This document shows positions 1 to 9,925 of a stretch of 54,874 nucleotides of DNA, in pieces; the stretch's first letter is position 1; every line of letters starts with the position of its first letter. Below the pieces are notes generated by a model. That model searched no databases. It was not told the DNA's origin and worked only from the letters and a program-made list of their open reading frames with translations. Made by a program: the position numbers and the translations under genes. This DNA is from DATBFG01 sp036558645 (GTDB taxonomy: Bacteria > Acidobacteriota > Terriglobia > Terriglobales > Acidobacteriaceae). The stretch covers positions 1-54,874 of the forward strand of contig DATBFG010000008.1 of assembly GCA_036558645.1 (NCBI GenBank). The letters are read 5' to 3'.

Positions 1-1308
1 TTATCGTTCTCAACCGTCGTATCGTCTTTCATGCTGCTGGCTCTCCTGACCGGCTCCGCCGCGGCCAGCGAAAAAGTCCTCTACCGCTTCCAGGGACAGG
101 CGGACGGCAACGGTCCGACCGCCGGGCTGGTCAAGGACTCGGCCGGCAACCTCTACGGCACGACCTCCTCGGGCGGCCTGGGGCAATGTTTCGGGTTCGG
201 CTGCGGCACCGCGTTCCAGCTCGTCCCCCAGCAGGACGGCACCTACGTCAAGAACATCCTGCACACCTTCGCCGCGAATCAGTCCGATGGCGGATACCCG
301 GTCGGCACCCTGGCGATCGATGGCGCGGGCAATCTCTACGGAGTGACCGAGCAAGGCGGCACGGGCCCCTGCGACACGATTCTGGGCGGCGGCTGCGGCG
401 TGGTCTACCGCCTGTCTCCCGGGCCCAGCAATACCTTCACTTACACCATCCTCTATAACTTCGCCACGGGCTTTGCCAGCGACGACGGCACGTATCCCAA
501 CGCAGGCGTAGTGCTCGACAGCGCCGGCAACTTATACGGGACGACGGAATTCGGCGGCGACTTCTTCTGTGACTGCGGCATCGTGTACCAACTCCAGCCG
601 ACGCAACAGGGCCCGTGGACGGAAAAGATCCTGTATACGTTCATTGGGATCTCGCAGGGCGGCAGCGATGTCTCGTTCCCGCACAGCGGCGTCGTGCTCG
701 ATCGCAACGGCAACCTCTTCGGGTCGACCACGGGCGGCGGCGACAAGAACTGTAACCTGGGCTGTGGCGGTGTCTACGAACTTATACCGAACGGAGACGG
801 AACTTATCAGGAGGTTGTGCTCGACGTCTTTCATGGCGGGCGCGACGGCGAACAACCCGAAGGTGGAGTGATCGTCGACGCCGGAGGAAACATCTTCGGC
901 ACGACAGAATTTGGCGGCGGCGGTACCGGCTGCAACAACGGCGGGTTTGGCTGCGGCACGGTTTTCGCCATGCGGAAAATGCCGACCGGATATAAGAAGC
1001 AGATACTGTTCCGCTTTGATGGCGCGGGACAAGGCTACGCTCCCAGCGCCGAGTTGACGATTGGATCGAAGCACAATCTGTTCGGGACGGTCCAAGCCGG
1101 CGGCGCCAATAGTCTTGGACTCGTCTTCCGCCTGACGCCTGCCGCTGGAGCCTGGAAAGAAACTATCCTGTACGACTTCCCTGGAGGACAAGATGGGGCT
1201 GGCCCGCTATCCGGGCTGCTATCGGATGGCAAAGGCGGCTTCTTCGGGACTACAAATGACGGCGGCGGAGCACCGGATGCGGGGACGGTGTTTCAGTTGG
1301 CGCCGTGA
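1..1308 (+). CDS. Secreted GloVer-type tandem-repeat protein (5' end outside window)
   Basis: The first ATG in the window is at 31, but the frame is open back to base 1 and the codons before the ATG continue the hydrophobic stretch. The real start and most of the signal peptide are therefore probably upstream of the window. After a cleavage-like ASA region the protein is made of about seven repeats of 50-60 residues, each with a core like LYGTTxxGG followed by GTVFxL and a line such as KILYxF. This is the pattern of the 'choice-of-anchor tandem repeat GloVer' family, common among exported proteins of Acidobacteriota and predicted to form a beta-propeller-like surface protein. No enzymatic motif is visible. 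Function is unknown; the family call is by repeat pattern only. Confidence 0.8.
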   Translation, partial: LSFSTVVSSFMLLALLTGSAAASEKVLYRFQGQADGNGPTAGLVKDSAGNLYGTTSSGGLGQCFGFGCGTAFQLVPQQDGTYVKNILHTFAANQSDGGYPVGTLAIDGAGNLYGVTEQGGTGPCDTILGGGCGVVYRLSPGPSNTFTYTILYNFATGFASDDGTYPNAGVVLDSAGNLYGTTEFGGDFFCDCGIVYQLQPTQQGPWTEKILYTFIGISQGGSDVSFPHSGVVLDRNGNLFGSTTGGGDKNCNLGCGGVYELIPNGDGTYQEVVLDVFHGGRDGEQPEGGVIVDAGGNIFGTTEFGGGGTGCNNGGFGCGTVFAMRKMPTGYKKQILFRFDGAGQGYAPSAELTIGSKHNLFGTVQAGGANSLGLVFRLTPAAGAWKETILYDFPGGQDGAGPLSGLLSDGKGGFFGTTNDGGGAPDAGTVFQLAP

Positions 1309-1397
1309 AATCCGTGAGGAGACTACACTCTCTCTCCCACTCAAGCCAACACCGGGCTTGCGTGGGGCACCCGTAACCGGTGAAGACCGAGTACTGA

Positions 1398-1823
1398 CTA
1401 CTTGGCGAGTTCGTATCCGGCGAAGAAGAAGCTTAGTTCGTAACGCGCGGTATCTTCGGCATCAGAGCCGTGAATGGCATTGTGCTCGATGTTCGTCGCC
1501 CACTTCTTGCGGATGGTGCCCTCTTCGGCGTTGGCAGGATTGGTAGCGCCCATCAACTGGCGCAGGTCGGCGATGGCGTTCTCTTTCTCCAGCGCCAGGA
1601 CAACGATGGGGCCGCTCGACATGAAGTCGGTCAGCGAGTTGTAGAACGGACGGGCAGCGTGAACGGCGTAGAACTGCTCGGCCTGGTGCTTGGAGATTTC
1701 GAGCATCTTGATAGCAAGAATGCGGAAGCTCTTTTTTTCGAACTGCTCGATGATGTCGCCAATGGCGTTTTTCTTAACTGCGTCCGGCTTGATGATGGTA
1801 AGAGTGCGCTGCAGGGTCTTCAT
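1398..1823 (-). CDS. ndk: Nucleoside diphosphate kinase
   Basis: Cytoplasmic enzyme that moves the gamma phosphate of ATP onto NDPs through a phospho-histidine. The 141-residue length is normal. The N-terminus (TLTIIKPDAV) and the active-site signature NAIHGSD, with catalytic His118, are intact, as is the C-terminal RYELSFFF block. The ATG at 1823 is the family start. Its leader is unusual: the 47 bases directly upstream are a 7-bp-periodic repeat array (1823-1870), and the only purine-rich stretch (AAGGA) lies about 14 nt from the ATG. sucD and sucC lie upstream on the same strand, but the 260-bp gap with repeats argues against a tight operon. Confidence 0.97.
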   Translation of the reverse strand: MKTLQRTLTIIKPDAVKKNAIGDIIEQFEKKSFRILAIKMLEISKHQAEQFYAVHAARPFYNSLTDFMSSGPIVVLALEKENAIADLRQLMGATNPANAEEGTIRKKWATNIEHNAIHGSDAEDTARYELSFFFAGYELAK

Positions 1824-1870
1824 TGTTAGTCGTCAGTCCTTGGTCGTTAAAATCAGTCGTCAGTCACTGG
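1823..1870 (+). repeat. Heptamer array upstream of ndk start
   Basis: Seven consecutive units of about 7 bp on the plus strand, all near YYNTYRG: TTGTTAG, TCGTCAG, TCCTTGG, TCGTTAA, then a 6-bp AATCAG, TCGTCAG and TCACTGG. The array abuts the ndk start codon, so transcribed in the ndk direction it forms the 5' leader in reverse complement. The same units recur elsewhere in the window. Confidence 0.8.
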
Positions 1871-1917
1871 CCAAAATCGATCTCGTCTAGTTGTCTCAAC
1901 AAGTACGTTCAACCCTC

Positions 1918-1971
1918 AGGGGCTAAAGCCCCTCATCTATTCAGCCTGTACGGCGCGGCTAAAGCCGCGCC
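1918..1971. repeat. REP-like element with two TAAA-loop palindromes
   Basis: Two perfect hairpins with the same TAAA loop lie 18 bp apart: AGGGGC-TAAA-GCCCCT at 1918-1933 and GGCGCGGC-TAAA-GCCGCGCC at 1952-1971. Paired GC-rich palindromes in an intergenic gap resemble bacterial REP/BIME elements mobilised by RAYT transposases. No such transposase gene lies in this window. It could also act as a transcription terminator between sucD and ndk, but there is no T-run directly after either stem in the ndk direction. Confidence 0.65.
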
Positions 1972-2085
1972 CTTTCAAAAAGGGGAACAGTCGAGAGCAG
2001 GGACAGAATTCGAATTTTCGCAGCCTTTGAAACCGTGCCCTCTTTCAAGAACAAGTTATTAGACAAGTTCTCGCTCGCGAATCCT

Positions 2086-2970
<885 letters not shown>

Positions 2971-3022
2971 AAATTTCGAATCCTAAAATCTAGAGACGCA
3001 ATCAGGCTACGTCTCCTGACTG

Positions 3023-4192
3023 CTATCTCGCGGCGGCGACAACTTTCTCGGCGGCATCTTTCATGGTCTCCGCCACGATGAAATTCAATCCGGACTGCTT
3101 GAGGATTTCGCGTCCGGCTTCGACGTTGGTTCCCTCCAGCCGCAAAACAATTGGTAATTGGATGTGCGTCTTCTGCGCGGCTTCGACCACGCCGGTGGCG
3201 AGGGTATCGACACGCAGGATGCCGCCAAAGATGTTGATCAGCACGGCCTTGACGTTCTTATCGCTCAGCAGGATTTCAAAGGCGTGGGTGACTTGCTCGG
3301 CGTTCGCGCCGCCGCCGACATCGAGGAAGTTGGCGGGCATGCCGCCGGCGTACTTAATGATGTCCATGGTCGCCATCGCAAGGCCGGCGCCATTCACCAT
3401 GCATCCGACGTTTCCGTCGAGCTTGATGTAATTCAGGTTGTACTTGGAGGCTTCGACTTCGAGGGGGTCTTCTTCGGTGACGTCGCGCAGTTCCTTGATG
3501 TCCGCATGGCGGAAGAGGGAGTTGTCGTCGAAGTTCATCTTCGCGTCAAGGGCGAAAAGGCGCCCATCACTGGTGGTGATGAACGGATTGATTTCCATTA
3601 AAGAGGAGTCGGTTTCGGCGAAAGCTTTGTACAGGCCGGTCATGAACTGCACAGCCTGATTGATCTGGGATCCCTTAAGCCCCAAGGCGAAGGCCAGCTT
3701 GCGTGCCTGAAAGGGTTCGAGACCCATGCCGGGATCGATGTGCTCTTTGAGGATGGCGTCCGGATTCTCGGCTGCGACCTGCTCGATCTCCATACCACCC
3801 GCAGCGGAAGCCATGAACACGGGCCGCGCCTCGGCACGGTCGATGACGATGCCAAGGTAGAGTTCCTTCTCGATGGGCAGAGTCTCTTCGATCAGGAGGC
3901 GCTGAACTGTTTTCCCTTCCGGACCCGTCTGGTGGGTTACCAGATTCATACCGAGCATCTTGGCCGCGAGATCGGCGGCTTCGGCGACAGACTTGGCGAT
4001 TTTGACTCCCCCACCCTTGCCGCGTCCACCGGCGTGGATCTGAGCCTTGACGACAACACCGGTGGCTCCCTGGTCGAACAACGTTTTGGCGGCAGATTCT
4101 GCCTCTTCGCGCGTAGTTGCCATTTGGCCACGCGGCACAGCGACGCCATACTTCTTCAGGATTGCTTTGGCCTGGTACTCATGAATTTTCAT
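3023..4192 (-). CDS. sucC: Succinyl-CoA synthetase beta subunit
   Basis: ADP-forming beta subunit with an N-terminal ATP-grasp domain starting MKIHEYQAKAILKKYGV and a C-terminal CoA-ligase domain with the GGGAN and NIFGGI segments. The 389-residue length is standard. It heads a sucCD operon. The bases before the ATG at 4192 are again a heptamer array (4194-4214) and no clear Shine-Dalgarno sequence is seen. A promoter-like pair sits further upstream at 4288-4316. Confidence 0.97.
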   Translation of the reverse strand: MKIHEYQAKAILKKYGVAVPRGQMATTREEAESAAKTLFDQGATGVVVKAQIHAGGRGKGGGVKIAKSVAEAADLAAKMLGMNLVTHQTGPEGKTVQRLLIEETLPIEKELYLGIVIDRAEARPVFMASAAGGMEIEQVAAENPDAILKEHIDPGMGLEPFQARKLAFALGLKGSQINQAVQFMTGLYKAFAETDSSLMEINPFITTSDGRLFALDAKMNFDDNSLFRHADIKELRDVTEEDPLEVEASKYNLNYIKLDGNVGCMVNGAGLAMATMDIIKYAGGMPANFLDVGGGANAEQVTHAFEILLSDKNVKAVLINIFGGILRVDTLATGVVEAAQKTHIQLPIVLRLEGTNVEAGREILKQSGLNFIVAETMKDAAEKVVAAAR

Positions 4193-4193
4193 A

Positions 4194-4214
4194 AAGTCAG
4201 TCGTCAGTCTTCAG
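4194..4214 (+). repeat. Heptamer array upstream of sucC start
   Basis: Three units in plus-strand orientation ending at TCTTCAG (AAGTCAG, TCGTCAG, TCTTCAG), beginning two bases from the sucC start codon on the opposite strand. The placement matches the ndk array, so both genes have translation starts immediately preceded by this repeat. Confidence 0.7.
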
Positions 4215-4287
4215 CTGCTCTTGATAAGGCTGAGAATGTTTTGATGGGGCCTTGCTTGCGGCTTCGGATTGAGGCAGCAAACTTTTG

Positions 4288-4316
4288 ATTTTATAGAACG
4301 TTGCGTGATACGGCAA
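4288..4316 (-). promoter_or_regulatory. Candidate sigma70-type promoter for sucCD
   Basis: On the minus strand TTGCCG (4311-4316) is followed after 17 bp by TAAAAT (4288-4293). Both are close to the housekeeping consensus and the spacing is ideal. The start codon of sucC is about 95 bp downstream. Identified by eye only. Confidence 0.45.
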
Positions 4317-4536
4317 ACGGCGCGAGTCACAGGTCGTGGTGAGCCCTAACGAGAAGGCGCGCCACGCGTGCGACTCAATGCCTCACAAAAAACGCGAGGC
4401 GATCGCACGGCGCGCCCAGGTCCCAAACCCGCCAAAAGAGGGCGGCTTCGGGATGACAACCTTTACTGAACCACTACAGACCGGTCTCGCTTCGCACACA
4501 CGAGTCCGGTCGGGATGCTAATCTATTACGCCATCC
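4317..4536. other. Intergenic spacer between divergent sucC and trpD
   Basis: Together with the promoter and heptamer array this divergent gap is 344 bp. In this part I see no ORF of interest. Two GGCGCGCC octamers lie about 55 bp apart within a GC-rich stretch near 4355-4420. No convincing promoter for trpD could be assigned. Confidence 0.5.
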
Positions 4537-5589
4537 ATGATTCTCGCCGCTCTGCACTGCATCGCCAACCATCGTCAATCGCTATCGCGGGAAGATGCGC
4601 GCACCGTCATGAGCGAGGTTCTCAGCGGCAAGTGCACAGATGCCCAGATCGGGGCGCTACTCACGGCTTTGCATATGAAAGGAGAAACCGTCGACGAAAT
4701 CGTTGGATTCGCCGAGGCCATTCGAGCAGCAGCCACTCCGCTTGTGCGTTGCCAGGATTCCGCGTTGGATGTCAGCGGCACCGAGCATGATGCTCTTGTC
4801 GACACTTGCGGCACTGGAGGCGATACCAGCGGGACGTTCAACATCTCGACTGCTACTGCCTTTGTTGTGGCCGGAGCCGGGATTCGCGTGGCCAAGCACG
4901 GCAATCGCAGCGTGACGTCAAAGTGTGGCTCTGCAGATGTAATGGAGGCACTTGGCGTAAACGTTGAACTGCCTTCCGACCGGCTGACTGCCTGTCTTGA
5001 AGAGGTAGGCTTTGCCTTCCTCTATGCGCCTGGCATTCATGCGGCGATGAGATTTGTCCAGCCTGCCCGCCGGGAACTCAAGCTACGCACGGTTTTTAAT
5101 CTGCTCGGACCGCTGACGAATCCCGCCCGGGCGTCATCACAGGTAGTTGGAGTTTACTCGTTGGATCTCGTGGAAAAATTGGCGGAAGCCTTGAGCATGT
5201 TGGGCGTTCATCGCGCCATGGTCGTGCATGGGCTCGATGGTCTGGATGAAATTACCATTACCGGACCGACGCGAGTGGCAGAAGTCCGCGAGGGAAAGAT
5301 TCGCACCTACGAGGTAACCCCCGAAGAATTTGGCTTGAACCGTGCCGGGCTGGAGGCAATATCCGGGGGAGATGCGTCGGCGAATGCGGGAATTATTCGA
5401 AGTATTCTTAAAGGTGAGCAGTCTCCACGACGCGATGTCGTGGTGCTGAATGCGGCAGCCGCCCTGGCAGCCGCAGGGATAGCCGATCGAATTGCGGATG
5501 CCCTGCCTCTCGCTGCACGGTCGCTGGAATCTCGCTCCGCAGCACAAGTCCTGGATCGGTTGGTGCAGTTTACGAATGCGAAGCACTAA
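4537..5589 (+). CDS. trpD: Anthranilate phosphoribosyltransferase
   Basis: Second step of tryptophan synthesis: joins anthranilate to PRPP. The 350-residue length fits. The PRPP/Mg loops are intact: GTGGD at residues 92-96, NIST just after, and KHGNRSVTS at 120-128. The anthranilate-site segment LRTVFNLLGPLTNPA is also present. The gene stands alone here, with no other trp gene in the window, so the pathway is scattered. A small lipoprotein gene follows 65 bp downstream on the same strand. Confidence 0.96.
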   Translation: MILAALHCIANHRQSLSREDARTVMSEVLSGKCTDAQIGALLTALHMKGETVDEIVGFAEAIRAAATPLVRCQDSALDVSGTEHDALVDTCGTGGDTSGTFNISTATAFVVAGAGIRVAKHGNRSVTSKCGSADVMEALGVNVELPSDRLTACLEEVGFAFLYAPGIHAAMRFVQPARRELKLRTVFNLLGPLTNPARASSQVVGVYSLDLVEKLAEALSMLGVHRAMVVHGLDGLDEITITGPTRVAEVREGKIRTYEVTPEEFGLNRAGLEAISGGDASANAGIIRSILKGEQSPRRDVVVLNAAAALAAAGIADRIADALPLAARSLESRSAAQVLDRLVQFTNAKH

Positions 5590-5654
5590 GTCGGCCCGTT
5601 TCTTCTTCGGCAGGTGCTGCCAACGCAAGTGTCACCTACCGCATCGAAGGGGAC

Positions 5655-6008
5655 GTGAAAAACCTAGCCATCGCTGCCCTATGCCTTCTGCTTTTCGGGT
5701 GTTCTGGACCAAAGGAGAAGACTCCTGAGGAAATCAAGCAAGAAACGGCTAATGCCACCGCCAAGGTGAAAGAAAACACCAAGGCTGTCGTCGACGGAGT
5801 GCGGGAAGGACTGAAAAGCGATGGTCCTGTAGACTTAAATTCCGCGAGCAAGGATCAACTCGCTGCATTGCCTGGTCTTACCTCGGAACAAGCGGACCTT
5901 ATTATTGCGGGTCGGCCGTACAAGGCGACATCAGAGCTGGTGTCGCGGCGCATTCTAACGAGCAGCGAGTACGAACAGATCAAAGGTAGGGTCACGGTGG
6001 CCAAGTAA
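5655..6008 (+). CDS. Small lipoprotein with ComEA-like helix-hairpin-helix domain
   Basis: 117 residues starting at GTG 5655, preceded by GAAGGGG. A short signal peptide ends in a lipobox LFGC (Cys16), then a Lys/Glu/Ala-rich linker of about 40 residues, then a HhH motif from about residue 60 (VDLNSASKDQLAALPGL and a GRPY segment), as in ComEA-type DNA-binding domains. ComEA binds incoming DNA in natural transformation, but many stand-alone HhH lipoproteins have no known role and no other competence gene is adjacent. Call limited to domain level. Confidence 0.75.
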   Translation: MKNLAIAALCLLLFGCSGPKEKTPEEIKQETANATAKVKENTKAVVDGVREGLKSDGPVDLNSASKDQLAALPGLTSEQADLIIAGRPYKATSELVSRRILTSSEYEQIKGRVTVAK

Positions 6009-6057
6009 TCGTTTCCCCCTCCCATATTGGTACATAGCTTGATGAGAACGGTCGCCC

Positions 6058-6079
6058 TTCACAGACTCCCTCCTGTGAA
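6058..6079. promoter_or_regulatory. Inverted repeat upstream of TonB-dependent receptor
   Basis: Perfect 7-bp inverted repeat TTCACAG, 8-bp spacer, CTGTGAA, located 65-86 bp before the receptor start. It is followed at 6085-6090 by TATAGA, a plausible -10 box. The position fits an operator that controls the receptor gene, but no regulator could be named and the -35 box is not consensus. A weak terminator of the upstream gene is the alternative. Confidence 0.4.
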
Positions 6080-6143
6080 ACTGATATAGAAGATAAGTCT
6101 GCCCGTCAGCGCTGGACTCACCTTATTCGGCAGGTGAGGTGCC

Positions 6144-9100
6144 ATGTCGCGCTCTCTTCCTTATTTCGTCTTATTGAGTGTTTTCTCGATCTGTTCCCTG
6201 GCTCAGGACGCGTCCACAGGCGCCATGCGCGGAATTGTCTCAGATTCCACTGGAAGCCCTCTCAGCGCAGCAACGGTTGTCGTCGTTAGGGTCTCTACAG
6301 GAATGCGAGCTTCCGCTATCAGCGATAGCGAAGGGCATTACGTTTTCGAACTGCTGCCTGCAGGCGACTACTCGGCGCGAGCTGAATTTCCCAGCATGTC
6401 ACCGCAACTGATTCCGCTCGTCCACGTTGAGGTCGGCGCCACGGTACCGGTGAACTTCACCTTGCAGATTGCGGGAACGAAAGAGACGGTCACAGTCTCT
6501 GAAGCACCCATGCTCGTGGAGACCCAACCCAGCGGGGTCTCCGGTTACATCGATGAGCGAACCATCGGCGATCTGCCTTTGAACGGACGACGCTTTAGCG
6601 ATCTGGCTCTGCTTGCTCCGGGCGTGACACAGGATCCGCGTGGATTGACCTCCGCTTCGAACGGCGACCTGGCATTTGGCGGCATCCGGGGATACCAATC
6701 AAGCTACCTAGTGGACGGAGCGGACAATAACAATGGATTCTTTGCCCAAGCACGCGGTCGTTATCGCGCGCCTTATCAATTCAGCAATGAAGTCGTGCAG
6801 GAATTTCGCGTCTCATCAAATACGTACGGAGCAGAACTTGGCCGTGCCGGCGGTGCGGTGGTCAATGTCGTGACCAAGTCGGGCTCGAATTCCTTCCACG
6901 GTTCAACCTTTTATTACATACGCGACAGCTCGCTGAACGCTCAACATGCCTTCACCGATATCAAGCCCGAAGACAGGCAACAGCAGTTTGGCTTCACCTT
7001 TGGCGGTCCTATCAAAAGGAATCGCGTCTTCTTTTTTGGCGGATTTGATCAGCACATCTTTCATGTGCCAACACTCGTCCGCTTCGTGGACGGTAGTACC
7101 GTCGTCGTGCCGCAGAAAGGACAGGAACCGCTTTATCACGGAGATTACGAAGAGAGTGACAAGGCCCTGGTCTTTGCGGCTGCGCAGCAACTCACAAGTA
7201 TGGCGGGATCGTATCGGTCTGCGCTTTTGGGAAACGCCGGTTTCTTGAAGGTAGATGTAACGCTCACCCCAAAAAATTACCTGTCTGCTCGAGTCAGTAC
7301 ATCACGGTATTACGGTGACAACAACGTATTTTTCGATCCTGCCAGTCCGATTACGACGTTCGCGATTAGTGATAACGGCGAGGAGGACGTATGGACAGAA
7401 AGCGGTTCGCTTTCGTTGACCAGCGGAATCTCCTCTCGGCTTGTAAGCCACTTGCGGGCGCAATTTTCTCGCGATCTGCAGGAGTCGATCAGTAACTCGG
7501 CGGACGTGCGGACCAAGGTAACCGATATCATCGACGGATTCGGCCGTTCTTCTATCCTCCCGCGCCGAACCCGGGAGCATCGGCTGCACCTTACAGAGAC
7601 CCTGAGCCTTGAAACTGGCCGCCACTCGTGGAAGTTCGGCGGGGACGCCCTGCTTACGTGGATCAACAATTACTTCCCATCCCTTTACGGTGGCGAATAC
7701 ATTTTCGACGAGATTAAGGTAAACCCGTTCAGTTTTGAACCAATGATCGGAGGAATGGAGCTCACTTCGCTGCGAGCCTATGCCCACCAAGTGCCACGTT
7801 ACTACATTCAGAATTTCGGCTCGGCAACAACGCATCCCGACACAAACGAATACGCCGTCTTTGCGCAGGACACCATTCGCATCACAAATCGCCTGGCTGC
7901 AAGCCTTGGTCTGCGTTATGACGTCCAGACCTTCAGCACCAAAGGCATGCAAGAGAATCCGCTATGGCCGGGATCCGGCATTGTTCCCCATGATGAAAAT
8001 AATCTTGCGCCACGCGTGGGCTTCGCATATTCCGTAGGAGATCACCGGCCCCTGGTGTTACGTGGTGGCTTTGGCTGGTTCTACACTCGCATTCCTCAAA
8101 TCTACACATCGATGGTGGCTGCCGATAACGGATTGGCGGGAGTCAACCTGATCCTGGATAATGCTGACTTCTACGATCATCGAATTTTTCCTCAGTATCC
8201 GAATCAACTAACCAATTGCCCGATCCACTCAACCGTTTGTACTGCGCCGGGGAACCTGGCGAATTTCCTGAATAGGGAGGTTTCGGCCTTCTCCACTAGT
8301 TTCAAGACGCCAAAAGTGGAACAAGCCAGCTTGAGTGTTGAACGGGAAGTCACACATCGCTTGGCCGCCGGTGTTTCTTACATTTACGTGCACGGAGTGA
8401 ATCTGATTCGTGCTCGGGACTTGAACCTGCCTCCGCCAGTGGAAGTGTCCTACCCGGTCTATGATGAGTCGGGCGTAAACTTTTTAGGCTCCTACTACGA
8501 TGTGGCGTCATTCTCTACATGGCAGCTGACGCGAACCCTGACATGTCCGTATCCACCGTGCATAAACCCGTTAGCTCGACCAATCCAGGAGATCGGCGCT
8601 GTGAATGTGTTCGAGAGCGCGGCCTCAAGCGTTTATCACGGCCTAACAACGTCGATTCGACGTCAGATGACAGACGGCCTTTACTTCCGCCTCGCCTATA
8701 CCTACGGCCACGCCAGCGATGATGGCCAGGATGCCTTGGTAGCGGGTCGCCCCGCTACTGTGCAGAATTCATATTCGACGAAGGCAGAACGTGGTCCCAG
8801 CGTGACCGATCAACGTCACCGTTTGGCATTTTCCTGGGTGGCAGCGCCACAACCCTTCCATCGCGATCACGATGTGCTGGGAAAGATCTTCAACGACTGG
8901 AAGCTATCGGGAGTCTTGACCATTGGAAGTGGACGGCCGCTCGATGCCAAGGTCGCAGGGGATCCAAACCGCGACGACAACACCAGTAATGACCGCCTTC
9001 CAGGCTGGGGACGCAACGCCTTTGTCGGCCCTGATTACGCCACAACCGACTTGCGACTTACTCGCCGGATATATGTTCATGATCGAGTTAAGCTGGATTT

Positions 9101-9317
9101 TATCGTGGAGTCCTTTAACTTATTCAATCGGGATAATCAGCGTGTGCAGATCACAGACGACGGATTTCAGAATAACGTGGACAGCTTCGTAATGATGGAT
9201 AAGCAGATTGGAATCAATTACTTCCCTGCTCACTACCGGCGGCCCACGAATTTCCTGAAGGCTACCGATGCGTATTCGCCGCGGCAGGTCCAACTGGCAT
9301 TAAAACTGACATTCTGA
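6144..9317 (+). CDS. Oar-like TonB-dependent outer-membrane receptor
   Basis: 1057 residues with a signal peptide ending SLAQ. An N-terminal carboxypeptidase-regulatory beta-sandwich (about 25-110, with GIVSDSTGSPLSAATV) precedes a TonB plug (about 120-240, with LPLNGRRFSDLALLAPGV) and a long beta-barrel that ends in LTF, the terminal aromatic residue expected for BAM-assembled barrels. The architecture matches Oar/SusC-like receptors expanded in Acidobacteriota, thought to import carbohydrates or peptides. Substrate cannot be told from sequence. The ATG at 6144 follows AGGTGAGG. No transporter or hydrolase partner is adjacent. Confidence 0.9.
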   Translation: MSRSLPYFVLLSVFSICSLAQDASTGAMRGIVSDSTGSPLSAATVVVVRVSTGMRASAISDSEGHYVFELLPAGDYSARAEFPSMSPQLIPLVHVEVGATVPVNFTLQIAGTKETVTVSEAPMLVETQPSGVSGYIDERTIGDLPLNGRRFSDLALLAPGVTQDPRGLTSASNGDLAFGGIRGYQSSYLVDGADNNNGFFAQARGRYRAPYQFSNEVVQEFRVSSNTYGAELGRAGGAVVNVVTKSGSNSFHGSTFYYIRDSSLNAQHAFTDIKPEDRQQQFGFTFGGPIKRNRVFFFGGFDQHIFHVPTLVRFVDGSTVVVPQKGQEPLYHGDYEESDKALVFAAAQQLTSMAGSYRSALLGNAGFLKVDVTLTPKNYLSARVSTSRYYGDNNVFFDPASPITTFAISDNGEEDVWTESGSLSLTSGISSRLVSHLRAQFSRDLQESISNSADVRTKVTDIIDGFGRSSILPRRTREHRLHLTETLSLETGRHSWKFGGDALLTWINNYFPSLYGGEYIFDEIKVNPFSFEPMIGGMELTSLRAYAHQVPRYYIQNFGSATTHPDTNEYAVFAQDTIRITNRLAASLGLRYDVQTFSTKGMQENPLWPGSGIVPHDENNLAPRVGFAYSVGDHRPLVLRGGFGWFYTRIPQIYTSMVAADNGLAGVNLILDNADFYDHRIFPQYPNQLTNCPIHSTVCTAPGNLANFLNREVSAFSTSFKTPKVEQASLSVEREVTHRLAAGVSYIYVHGVNLIRARDLNLPPPVEVSYPVYDESGVNFLGSYYDVASFSTWQLTRTLTCPYPPCINPLARPIQEIGAVNVFESAASSVYHGLTTSIRRQMTDGLYFRLAYTYGHASDDGQDALVAGRPATVQNSYSTKAERGPSVTDQRHRLAFSWVAAPQPFHRDHDVLGKIFNDWKLSGVLTIGSGRPLDAKVAGDPNRDDNTSNDRLPGWGRNAFVGPDYATTDLRLTRRIYVHDRVKLDFIVESFNLFNRDNQRVQITDDGFQNNVDSFVMMDKQIGINYFPAHYRRPTNFLKATDAYSPRQVQLALKLTF

Positions 9318-9461
9318 ATGCAGAAAGGCTGCGAGAAATTCGGGAAAGTGGTCCAACCACAGCGATTTTTCCCGTTTTCGCCCAATACCACTTGACTTGA
9401 TCGCAGAACCTTGCAATAACTATCCGGGTCCATACGGGACGAGTTTGGGGGTGTTGTTTCG

Positions 9462-9659
9462 TTGGCGGAAGTCAGGCTGCAAGAGGGTGAGTCTCTTGAG
9501 AATGCGCTGCGACGCTTTAAGCGCAAGGTTCAGCAGGAGGACATTGTCAAGGAGGTCAAGCGACACTCCTTTTATCTGAAGCCAGGCGAAAAGAAGCGCG
9601 TAAAAGAAGCGCTCGCGCGAAAGCGCAGCCGGAAAAAGGCTCGCAAAGAGCAAGATTAG
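9462..9659 (+). CDS. rpsU: 30S ribosomal protein S21
   Basis: 65 residues, highly basic at the C-terminus, with the S21 core (AEVRLQEGESLENALRRFKR and a KEVKRHSFYLKPGEKKR-like segment). Binds the 30S platform near the anti-Shine-Dalgarno sequence. The TTG at 9462 is the only start that keeps the family N-terminus; the G-rich GGGGGTG lies about 10 bp upstream. Not linked here to dnaG or rpoD, unlike the proteobacterial arrangement. Confidence 0.93.
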   Translation: MAEVRLQEGESLENALRRFKRKVQQEDIVKEVKRHSFYLKPGEKKRVKEALARKRSRKKARKEQD

Positions 9660-9925
9660 TGGTTTTTGGGTCACCCCCTTTCCCCAGCGGTGGCCCATTC
9701 TTTTAGCACTTGCCTCCTAAATTAAAGGGAAGCGTATCGATTGTTTTCTTAAGCATTTCAGTCAGTTTTCCACGTCCTTGAGCAAGAGGTGGAAGGGCCG
9801 AGTCCAGGGAAGCTGTTCCAGCGTCACAATCGAGGGGGAGCAACAAACTCAAAGGACTTCGTGCGCCAGATTTAGTCGTCGTTTGGCAACGAACCTGAGA
9901 GATTGGGCTGAAGGGAGCATCTCCA

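Noticed and set aside
532..1191. Minus-strand 219-codon ORF
   Set aside because: Lies entirely within the GloVer-repeat gene; composition is that of an antisense shadow and no family features are seen.
4350..4420. Two GGCGCGCC octamers as an operator pair for trpD or sucC
   Set aside because: Short GC-rich self-complementary octamers arise readily by chance in such DNA; no further symmetry.
7302..7952. Minus-strand 216-codon ORF
   Set aside because: Antisense shadow within the TonB receptor gene, no domain or Shine-Dalgarno.
9340..9400. Terminator after the TonB receptor gene
   Set aside because: TGGT-CCA-ACCA is only a 4-bp stem with a distant T-run; too weak to report.
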